Source of the DNA: Planctomycetaceae bacterium
GTDB lineage: Bacteria > Planctomycetota > UBA1135 > GCA-002686595
NCBI GenBank assembly: GCA_013360535.1
Contig: JABWBL010000047.1
Coordinates: forward strand, 1 to 12,803
Length of the DNA stretch: 12,803 nucleotides
Direction: 5' to 3'
The notes beneath the pieces are model-generated. The model was not told the origin of the DNA, did not search any database, and saw only the letters and a program-made list of their open reading frames with translations. Positions 6,647-12,803 of this stretch are shown here, one piece after another (position 1 is the first letter of the stretch; the number at the start of each line of letters is the position of its first letter). Position numbers and translations under genes: made by a program.

Positions 6647-7423
6647 TCAGGCGGCCTTGCGGACGTGCTCGGCCGACTTGCGCAGTGTCGCGATCAGTAC
6701 GCTGCGAAGCCTCGCGCCACCGGGCAGCGTGTTGACGGCACGTTCGTACATCCAGCCGACGACGTACGTCGGCGCGGTGATGCGCAGGTACTCCGGGCGA
6801 TCCTCGTGCGTGACGAAACTCTCCAGCTCGAGCCCGTTGCGCGCGCCGATGGTCGCGATCGCGGGGCGGGTGTTCGCGCGGTAGCGGGTCGGGAACGTGT
6901 CGGCGCCGGCGCGGCCGCGCATGCGGCAGACGAAGCGGTGGAACGAGAGCGGCGTGAGGCGCGCGATCGTCGGGACGTAGTGCCACGCATTCGGAGTCTT
7001 GGCGAGGAACACGCCTCCGGGCTTCAGCACGCGCGAAACCTCGCGAAAGACGGCGTCGGGATCGTCGAGGTGCTCGAGCACGTTGTCCGCGACGACGACG
7101 TCGAAGTGCGCGTCGGGGTACGGGATCGACTCGCCGAAGCCGACGTGCGCCTCGTCGAGGTGCGGGTTCTGCGCGACGCGTGGGTCGGGATCGACGCCGC
7201 AGATCGTCGCGCCAAGGCCGCGGAAGTTCATCTGCGGCACGATGCCGGCTCCAGCGCCGAGATCGAGCAGGCGTGCGCCAGGCCGAAGGTGCCGCAGGAC
7301 TTCCGCGCGCAGGCGCTCGTCATCCCAGCGGCTGGGAACGCCGGGATAGAGCTTGTGGTCGAGCCACTGCACGAGCGGACGTGCGCGGCGTGCCGGCGGA
7401 TTCAACGGAGCGGTGGGAGTCAC
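6647..7423 (-). CDS. Class I SAM-dependent methyltransferase
   Basis: A 258-residue protein with a Rossmann methyltransferase core. Motif I is LLDLGAGAGIVP (residues 52-63), the acidic end of strand 2 is GVDPDPR (76-82), and the FDVVVADNVLEHLDDPD region (107-123) precedes VLKPGGVFLAKTPN (132-145). This is the Methyltransf_11/Methyltransf_23 pattern common in polysaccharide loci, where it may O-methylate a sugar or cap a chain. The C-terminal third (about 160-258) is variable and would set the acceptor, which cannot be read from sequence. GTG 7423 was chosen because it overlaps the upstream glycosyltransferase stop as GTGA and has GAGG 7 bases before it. The longer upstream frame is glycosyltransferase sequence read out of frame. 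Lipid or quinone methylation is an alternative, but context argues for a glycan. Confidence 0.88.
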   Translation of the reverse strand: MTPTAPLNPPARRARPLVQWLDHKLYPGVPSRWDDERLRAEVLRHLRPGARLLDLGAGAGIVPQMNFRGLGATICGVDPDPRVAQNPHLDEAHVGFGESIPYPDAHFDVVVADNVLEHLDDPDAVFREVSRVLKPGGVFLAKTPNAWHYVPTIARLTPLSFHRFVCRMRGRAGADTFPTRYRANTRPAIATIGARNGLELESFVTHEDRPEYLRITAPTYVVGWMYERAVNTLPGGARLRSVLIATLRKSAEHVRKAA

Positions 7424-8550
7424 GGGGCAACCTCGCTGCAGTGGGGAGTGGGGGACTTGAGCGTGTCGGGGCGCGCGCAGAGATCGAGCAGCCAGCCTTC
7501 GAGCTGGCTCTGCCAGCGCGTGGAGTCGAGCTCGCGACCGGACGCCAGCGCACCCGCGCGCAGGTTCCGGAAGAGGCTTGCGTCCTCGGCCATTCGGGCC
7601 ATCGCATTCGCGAGAGCGGCGACGTCTCCAACGGGCACGAGCAGCCCGTTGTGGTGGTCGCGGACGAGCTCGGGCAGAGCACGCCAGCGCGTCGCGATCA
7701 CCGGCAGGCCATGCTGGAAGGCCTCGACGATCGCTCCGGGCAGGCCTTCGCCTTCGTAGCGGCTGGGGAAGAGCAGCGCGTCGTGCTCGGCGAGCACGCG
7801 CGCCACGTCGCGATGCTCCAGCTCGCCGTGCCACTTCGCCCGTGGGTGCGCACGAAGTCGCGAGAGGTCCGTCGCAGGCAGTGCGGGGCCGTACAGGTCG
7901 AGCGTGCAGTCCGCCGGACAGAGTTCGAGCGCGCCGAGCGCTTCCTCGTAGCCCTTCTCAGGACGAAGTTGCGCGAGGAACAGGAAACGCCGGCAATTTG
8001 CGCGTCCCGAAGGAACCTGTGAAGGAAGCGGGCGCGTGGTCGGGAGACGCCGCAACGCACCGGAGCCGGAGAAGTGCGCGCAGAGTTGCTCGGTTTGCAG
8101 CAAGACGAGCGCGCTCGAGGCGAGCAGCTCCGTGAGGCGCGCGCGCCGCGCGGGCGTCGTGCCGGCCTGCGCGAGATCGAGGGCTCCACCGAAGGCCCGC
8201 ACCACCAGCGGACGTCCGAGCGCCCGACAGGCACGCTGGACCCATGGTCCGGCATCCATCAAGCCGTTGACGGAAGCGTTGAACACGACCACGTCGGCGC
8301 GCGCACCGCGACGAAGCAGCGAGAGCAGCACGCGAGCCAGCGCGAGCGCGTTGCCCAGCGTGCGGCGCCAGCCCTTGGAGTAGGTGGCTCCGCGCGTCGT
8401 GTCGAGCACGTCGATCTCGAATGTGCCGCTGGTGCGGAAGCCGTCGCAGAGCTCGCGGAACGAGACCTGAGCGCCGCCGATCGGCTGACCGGCGCGCGGG
8501 AGCGGGCCGATCAGCAAGGCGCGGGGCTTCGACGGGCGGACCGGCTTCAC
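7420..8550 (-). CDS. Glycosyltransferase family 4 (GT-B fold)
   Basis: A 376-residue glycosyltransferase. The N-terminal domain begins ALLIGPLPRAGQPIGGAQVS (residues 11-30), the glycine-rich GT4 start, with VVVFNASVNGL and VVRAFGG following. The C-terminal donor domain (Glycos_transf_1) has FLFLAQLRPEKGYEEAL (189-205), then FPSRYEGEGLPGAIVEAF. This holds the E-x7-E pair Glu268/Glu276 that contacts the nucleotide sugar, followed by GLPVIATRWRALPELV and NGLLVPVGD. It probably adds one sugar of the repeat unit on the cytoplasmic face; donor and linkage are not predictable. GTG 8550 is supported by GTGA overlap with the amidotransferase stop and GGAG 7 bases upstream. The open frame further upstream lies inside the amidotransferase gene and is rejected. 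Its own stop overlaps the methyltransferase start. Confidence 0.92.
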   Translation of the reverse strand: MKPVRPSKPRALLIGPLPRAGQPIGGAQVSFRELCDGFRTSGTFEIDVLDTTRGATYSKGWRRTLGNALALARVLLSLLRRGARADVVVFNASVNGLMDAGPWVQRACRALGRPLVVRAFGGALDLAQAGTTPARRARLTELLASSALVLLQTEQLCAHFSGSGALRRLPTTRPLPSQVPSGRANCRRFLFLAQLRPEKGYEEALGALELCPADCTLDLYGPALPATDLSRLRAHPRAKWHGELEHRDVARVLAEHDALLFPSRYEGEGLPGAIVEAFQHGLPVIATRWRALPELVRDHHNGLLVPVGDVAALANAMARMAEDASLFRNLRAGALASGRELDSTRWQSQLEGWLLDLCARPDTLKSPTPHCSEVAP

Positions 8551-10463
8551 GCAGCCACTCCGTAGCGCTCCATCCAGCGCGCGAGCGAGGCCAGCAACCA
8601 GACCCGCGTTGACGCGGCGGTCTCGCTCAGCGTGCCAGCGTTCTCCGTTGCCTTGCGGCCGTCGTCGAGCACGCCTTGCAACGCTGCGCGATCGAACAGA
8701 GTCGCGGCGCGCGAGCCAGGCGCGTAGAGCCCGTCGACGAGCTCCCAGAACTCGGCGTTGAACCAGCGGTGGAGCGGGATCGAGAAGCCTTGCTTGCGGT
8801 GCTCGTACACCGCTGCGGGCAGCAGGTCGCGTCCGGCTTCGCGCAGCAAGTGCTTGCCTGTGCGGCCGTGCACCTTGTGTTCGAGCGGGAGGTGTCGCGC
8901 GAAGTCGACGATGCGCCGGTCGAGCAGCGGCGGGCGCACCTCGAGGCTGGCGGCCATGCTCATGCGGTCGACCTTGGCGAGGATGGCGCCGGTCATGAAG
9001 CCGCTGGCGAGGATCTGCATCACCAGTTCCTCGGGCTCGAGCCGCTCGACGAGCTCCGGATCGAGGTCGACGTCGCGTCGCAGGGATTCGCCCGCGTGGT
9101 CGTGCGTGCAGAGCGTCGCGAGCTCCTGCGGCTGCCACAGCGCGCGCGTGCGCCGGAACTGCTCCAGTGGCGAATGCAGCGAGATTTCGAGGCCTTTTCG
9201 CGCGCGCCGGACGCGCGTGGCGAGGGTGCCGCTCACCATCGGAGCGACCTGTGCCAGCACGGCGGAGCCAGCGCGTCGCAGCGGCGCCGGGGTCGTCTCG
9301 CTCAGGAAACGCATGCGCGCGGCCCAGAACATGTGCTCGTAGCCGCCGAACAGCTCGTCCCCGCCGTCACCGGAGAGCGCGACCTTCACGTGGCTCGCGG
9401 CGAGGCGTGAGACGGCAAGCGTCGGGATGCAGGACGTGTCTCCGAGCGGCTGGCCGGTGTGGTCGAGGATCGTGTCGAGCGTCGAGACGTCGAAGCGCGA
9501 GTTCTCGAGACGAAGCACGTGGTGTTCGGTGCCGAGGTGCTGCGCCACGGCCTGAGCGAGCTCGCTCTCGTCGTACTGCGGATCGTCGAAGCCGATCGAG
9601 AAGGACTTGAGCTTGCCGCCGGCCTCCCGCACGGCACGCGCGGCGTAGGCCGCGATCGTGCTCGAATCCACTCCGCCCGAGAGGAACACGCCGACCGGAA
9701 CGTCGGCGACGAGCTGCGAGCGCACGGTCTCGTCGAGCTTCTCGCGCAGCTCGGCGAGCGCTTCACGCTCTCCACAAGGCTGCGGATCGAGCCGGAACTC
9801 CGAGTACCGCCCGATCTCGATCTCGCCGCCGCGCCAGCGCAGCCAGCAGCCCGCCGGCAGTTGCTTGACGCCCTCCAGCATCGTCCAGGGATCTGCGACG
9901 TACCGGTCGACGAGCAGCATCTCGAGCGAGCGCCGATCGAGCTTGCGCGGCACCGATGGGTGGGCGAGCAGGCTCTTCAGCTCGGAGGAGAACACGAGCT
10001 CGCCTCCCGGGCCGAGCCACCAGTACAGCGGCTTGATGCCGAGCGGATCGCGGGCGAGCACGAGGCTGCCGTCGCGTCGGTCGGCGATCGCGAACGCGAA
10101 CATGCCGTTGAAGCGTTCCAGGCTCTCGCGACCGCGCTGGATCCACGAGCGCAACAGCACTTCCGTGTCGGAGCGCGTCCGGAACGTGTGGCCGAGCTCC
10201 TCGAGCTCGCGACGCAGGCTCGCGAAGTCGTACAGCTCTCCGTTGTACACGAGCGTGAAGCGGCCGTCCTCGGAGCGCATCGGCTGGTGCCCGTCGCGCA
10301 CGTCGACGATCGAGAGGCGTCGCATAGCGAGCGCCGCGAAGCCCGTGTCGGCCACGCCGCCCTCGTCGGGGCCGCGATGGAGCATCGCGGCGTTCATCGA
10401 CTCGGCGATCTCGAGCTGGCCGACGTTGCCGGCGCGGTACACATAGCCGTTGATTCCGCACAT
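8547..10463 (-). CDS. asnB: Asparagine-synthase-like glutamine amidotransferase
   Basis: A 638-residue two-domain enzyme. The N-terminal glutaminase domain (about 2-220) starts MCGINGYV, so Cys2 becomes the N-terminal nucleophile after Met removal. It includes LHRGPDEGG, RRLSIVD, NGELYD and SRTDTEV-like RTRSDTEVLL. The synthetase domain (about 235-600) has the PP-loop SGGVDSS (262-268) and SGDGGDELFGGYEHM (from 364). These bind ATP and activate a carboxylate for transfer of ammonia. Cellular asparagine synthesis is possible, but the gene is embedded between wzy and a glycosyltransferase. Related enzymes in O-antigen clusters, such as Pseudomonas WbpS, are linked to making uronamides. With wecB/wecC nearby, amidation of ManNAcA is a reasonable inference. 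ATG 10463 is 3 bases after the wzy stop, with GGAGG 9 bases upstream. The symbol names the family, not a proven role. Confidence 0.93.
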   Translation of the reverse strand: MCGINGYVYRAGNVGQLEIAESMNAAMLHRGPDEGGVADTGFAALAMRRLSIVDVRDGHQPMRSEDGRFTLVYNGELYDFASLRRELEELGHTFRTRSDTEVLLRSWIQRGRESLERFNGMFAFAIADRRDGSLVLARDPLGIKPLYWWLGPGGELVFSSELKSLLAHPSVPRKLDRRSLEMLLVDRYVADPWTMLEGVKQLPAGCWLRWRGGEIEIGRYSEFRLDPQPCGEREALAELREKLDETVRSQLVADVPVGVFLSGGVDSSTIAAYAARAVREAGGKLKSFSIGFDDPQYDESELAQAVAQHLGTEHHVLRLENSRFDVSTLDTILDHTGQPLGDTSCIPTLAVSRLAASHVKVALSGDGGDELFGGYEHMFWAARMRFLSETTPAPLRRAGSAVLAQVAPMVSGTLATRVRRARKGLEISLHSPLEQFRRTRALWQPQELATLCTHDHAGESLRRDVDLDPELVERLEPEELVMQILASGFMTGAILAKVDRMSMAASLEVRPPLLDRRIVDFARHLPLEHKVHGRTGKHLLREAGRDLLPAAVYEHRKQGFSIPLHRWFNAEFWELVDGLYAPGSRAATLFDRAALQGVLDDGRKATENAGTLSETAASTRVWLLASLARWMERYGVAA

Positions 10464-10466
10464 GCC

Positions 10467-11816
10467 TCAGCTCCTCCCTTGCAGCGGTTGAAGCTCGCGG
10501 GCGCGTCGCGGCGAGCGCGAGAGCGCCTCGGCGACGATCCAGACCGGCACGATGACGAGGCTCAACATGAACACCTGCTTGAAGAGCGAGCCGAACTCGT
10601 TGCGATGCTGCATCGCGACGTAGAACACGAAGTAGGGAAGGACGCGGGCCACGAGACCCGCGGGATGGGTCTCGCGCCGCCGCTCGCAGGCGACGAGCAG
10701 CCAGCCCGCCGCGAGCCCGAACGCCAATGGCCCGAGAAACGAGCCGAAGTTGAGCCACGCCTCGGCGACGAGGCTGAACGCGGCACCGCCTCCGCGCGAG
10801 GCGAGGTCGGCATAATTCGAGCGCACGAACTGCTCGCTCAGGAACGGCGGTCGATCGGGATACAGCCCACGCGGCAGGCAGGCGGCCACGCCGTTCCAAA
10901 GGCTCTCTCCGCCGAGCTCGCCAGCCTCGCGCGAGCGCAGCACTTCGCCCGTCGTGATGAACGGGTGCGAGAGCTCGGAGCCGCCGATCGCCGTGCCGAG
11001 GACGACTTCGCCTTGGGCCGCGACTCGCGCGATCGCCGCTTCGAGATCCCCGCGATAGACGCCTCGCAAGAGCGCGAACGACTCGAGGAACACGTATCCC
11101 ACGAGGCCGGCCACGACCAGCGCCGGACGGATGCGGCGCAGCTCGAAGCGCGAGCGGTGGGCGAGGACCGAGGCGTAGCCGAGCGCGACGACGACGGCGT
11201 TCGTGCGCACCGAGATGAACGCGATGCTCCAGATCACGATGGCGAGCGCGACGGCGCGGAACGGCAGCTTGCGAGCCCTCGTGAGCTCCGAAGCTTCGGC
11301 CCACAGGCAACCGGCCATCGCCATCGGCAGGCCGAGCTGCAACGGTCCGAGGCCTTGGCTCGCGAGGTACTTGGCGGCGTAGTCCTCGCGATCGGTGAGC
11401 GCGCTCATGCCGACTCGTTCGGCATACACCGCGTACATCGCGAGACCGGCGCCGACGAGGAGCGCCGACGCAGCGAAGTCGCGCGAGGTCGTGTCGCGCG
11501 GCTCCACACTCGGCTGCGTGCGCCGAGCACGCCCGTTCGCCGCGACGAGCGCGAGCACGAGCCCGCACGCGTAGGCCACATACTGCAGCTGCGAGGCGCG
11601 CACGATCGATGGCGACAGCACGTCCAGGTTGCGCCAGCTCGAAGGCTCGATGAACGACGATGCGAAGGGGAAGAACGACCCGATCAGGCCCGTGACGACG
11701 AGCGCGACCGTAGCCATGTGGAGCGGCGAGCGTGCACGTTGCATCCACAGACCGAGACCCGCGAGCGCCCACAGCGCGAGGATCCACAGCAGCCCGAGCG
11801 GATCGAGCCCGTTCAT
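10467..11816 (-). CDS. wzy: O-antigen/exopolysaccharide polymerase, Wzy-like
   Basis: A 449-residue polytopic membrane protein with about 11 predicted membrane segments, at roughly 5-25, 33-53, 75-95, 113-132, 157-173, 185-202, 204-220, 230-250, 360-377, 388-403 and 411-431. A large hydrophilic loop spans about 251-345 and contains PRGLYPDRPPF and GGGAAFSLVAEAWLNFG, an arrangement typical of oligosaccharide repeat-unit polymerases. Such proteins join lipid-linked repeat units in the periplasm into a long chain. Sequence conservation in Wzy is low, so the call rests on topology, the loop, the AEAWLNFG signature and the adjacent flippase. A WaaL-type ligase is a less likely alternative. ATG 11816 overlaps the flippase stop (ATGA) and has AGGAGG 4 bases upstream. 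The open frame upstream of this ATG is the flippase gene read in another frame. Confidence 0.85.
   Translation of the reverse strand: MNGLDPLGLLWILALWALAGLGLWMQRARSPLHMATVALVVTGLIGSFFPFASSFIEPSSWRNLDVLSPSIVRASQLQYVAYACGLVLALVAANGRARRTQPSVEPRDTTSRDFAASALLVGAGLAMYAVYAERVGMSALTDREDYAAKYLASQGLGPLQLGLPMAMAGCLWAEASELTRARKLPFRAVALAIVIWSIAFISVRTNAVVVALGYASVLAHRSRFELRRIRPALVVAGLVGYVFLESFALLRGVYRGDLEAAIARVAAQGEVVLGTAIGGSELSHPFITTGEVLRSREAGELGGESLWNGVAACLPRGLYPDRPPFLSEQFVRSNYADLASRGGGAAFSLVAEAWLNFGSFLGPLAFGLAAGWLLVACERRRETHPAGLVARVLPYFVFYVAMQHRNEFGSLFKQVFMLSLVIVPVWIVAEALSRSPRRARELQPLQGRS
10473..10477 (-). promoter_or_regulatory. Strong Shine-Dalgarno site of the amidotransferase gene
   Basis: On the minus strand GGAGG, within AAGGGAGGAG, lies 9 bases before ATG 10463 and inside the last codons of the polymerase gene. 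It is among the strongest ribosome sites in the window and fits a need for independent, higher translation of the amidotransferase. Confidence 0.6.
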
Positions 11817-12803
11817 GCGGCCTCCTGCCAGCGCCACAGGCACAAGGCGCAGAGCACGACGAACATGCCCGCCGCGGCCGCGAACCTCCGACCGGCGCGC
11901 AGGTGGCGCGGCATGCGGCGCAGCTCGACGATGGCGAGCTGCAGTTCGGCCGTCCGGGCCGAGAGGTAGGCGAGCACGGCTCCGAGTGCGCCCCAGGCCG
12001 GAACCGCGAGGCAACCGACCGCGAGCATCACGACCGCTGCGCGCACGTAGCTCTTGCGTGGCGTCGCGAAGTCTCCGCGAGCCCTCTGCCACGGCGTCAG
12101 CAGGTAGCCGAAGGAATGCACGAACACGCCGAGCAGCAAGAGCACGAACAGCGGACGGCTCTCCGCGAAAGCCGGGCCCAAGAGCAGGCTCAGCAGCGTC
12201 GAATCGAGCGCGAGCAACGCGAGCAAGCCGAGGAAGTACGCCGGGACGACCCAGCTCGCCACACGCAGGAACTGGCGCGCGGCTTGCGCTTCGCCCCGTT
12301 CGCTGACGAGCTTCGCGAAGGTCGGGTAGATCGCGGCGGACAGCGCTGAGCCGACGACTTGGATGCGCAGCGCGAGGTCGGCGGCGCCGCTGTAGAGGCT
12401 CAGCTGGTCGGCACCCGCGGTCAGGTCGAGCAGCACACGCTCGATGGAGGTGATCGCCGCGGCCGCGAGCGTGAAGCCGAGCAGGTCCTTCACGGCCGTT
12501 CGGTAGCGCGGAAGTTCGGGAGAGCGCGCGAGCGTCGCCCAGCCGCTCGCACGAGCCCACCACGAGTCCGACGTCGAGTCGACGCTCTCCGCGCTCCACG
12601 GGCCCACGAGCGAGCGATAAGCGAGCCACGTGACGAGGTTCGCGACGACGAACGGGCCTGCGAACACGAGCGGACCGCTCGAGACGAGCGAGAGCGCCGC
12701 GACGCTCGCGAAGGCTCCCGCCCACGCGAAGTTGCGGATCGAGGTCGCGGCACCGACGCGCCCCGCGATCGCGAGCCGCGCGTAGTCGCGCGACGCGAGC
12801 CCG
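11813..12803 (-). CDS. wzx: Wzx-type polysaccharide flippase (MATE/MOP superfamily), 3' part, 5' end outside window
   Basis: The minus-strand frame stays open to the window edge, giving 329 residues of what is normally a 400-480 residue protein. The N-terminal membrane helices are missing. Several hydrophobic segments are visible, for example around FAGPFVVANLVTWLAY, DLLGFTLAAAAI, YFLGLLALLALDSTLLSLLLG, LFVLLLLGVFVHSFGYLL and VVMLAVGCLAVPAWGALGAV. The stretch YSGAADLALRIQVVGSALSAAIYPTFAKL matches the central region of polysaccharide-biosynthesis flippases. Such proteins move the lipid-linked repeat unit from the cytoplasmic to the periplasmic leaflet. The in-frame GTG at 12667 is internal and not the start, since the upstream sequence continues as membrane protein. 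Its stop overlaps the polymerase start as ATGA, so flippase and polymerase are translationally coupled. Confidence 0.88.
   Translation of the reverse strand, partial: GLASRDYARLAIAGRVGAATSIRNFAWAGAFASVAALSLVSSGPLVFAGPFVVANLVTWLAYRSLVGPWSAESVDSTSDSWWARASGWATLARSPELPRYRTAVKDLLGFTLAAAAITSIERVLLDLTAGADQLSLYSGAADLALRIQVVGSALSAAIYPTFAKLVSERGEAQAARQFLRVASWVVPAYFLGLLALLALDSTLLSLLLGPAFAESRPLFVLLLLGVFVHSFGYLLTPWQRARGDFATPRKSYVRAAVVMLAVGCLAVPAWGALGAVLAYLSARTAELQLAIVELRRMPRHLRAGRRFAAAAGMFVVLCALCLWRWQEAA
11821..11826 (-). promoter_or_regulatory. Shine-Dalgarno site of the polymerase gene
   Basis: A perfect AGGAGG lies 4 bases upstream of ATG 11816 on the minus strand, within the last codons of the flippase gene. 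It fixes the polymerase start and shows that the ATGA overlap carries its own ribosome site. Confidence 0.65.

Noticed and set aside
9459..11969. Plus-strand open frame of 836 codons opposite the amidotransferase and polymerase
   Set aside because: Low-complexity Arg/Glu/Ala/His composition and no motif; the opposite strand carries well-supported genes.
1..12803. Mobile elements, CRISPR arrays, tRNA or rRNA genes
   Set aside because: No transposase or integrase motifs, spaced repeats or structural RNA sequence seen; nearly every base is assigned to a polysaccharide gene.

Overview
This is a GC-rich, almost fully coding window holding the middle of a Wzx/Wzy-type surface polysaccharide (exopolysaccharide, capsule or O-antigen) locus. 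The high G+C, frequent GTG starts, Shine-Dalgarno sites and Gram-negative-style gene set point to a GC-rich diderm such as Planctomycetota, Myxococcota or a proteobacterium. No marker gene is present, so the phylum cannot be fixed from this window.

The layout is two convergent, tightly packed gene strings. Plus strand (1-5361): the 3' part of a bacterial tyrosine autokinase (Wzc/CpsD type), UDP-ManNAc dehydrogenase (wecC), UDP-GlcNAc 2-epimerase (wecB), a heparinase II/III-family protein, and a WcaB/CysE-like hexapeptide acetyltransferase. Minus strand, in transcription order (12803 down to 5377): the 3' part of a Wzx-type flippase, a Wzy-type polymerase, an asparagine-synthase-like amidotransferase, a GT4 glycosyltransferase, a SAM methyltransferase, and a WbuB-like GT4 glycosyltransferase. 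The strings meet tail to tail with 15 bases between stop codons and no visible terminator.

As a pathway: WecB and WecC convert UDP-GlcNAc to UDP-ManNAc and then UDP-ManNAcA. The two GT4 enzymes would add sugars to a lipid-linked repeat unit. The acetyltransferase, methyltransferase and amidotransferase could decorate it; amidation of the uronic acid is the most specific guess. Wzx would flip the unit and Wzy polymerise it, the kinase would control export or chain length, and the heparinase-like protein would trim or degrade the uronate polymer. The initiating sugar-phosphate transferase, outer-membrane Wza-type channel and Wzz/PCP membrane domain are not in the window and presumably lie outside it.

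No RNA genes, mobile elements, CRISPR arrays, promoters or rho-independent terminators were seen. No gene-free stretch exceeds 15 bases. Five of the nine same-strand junctions are 4-base GTGA/ATGA stop-start overlaps, which implies translational coupling along both strings.
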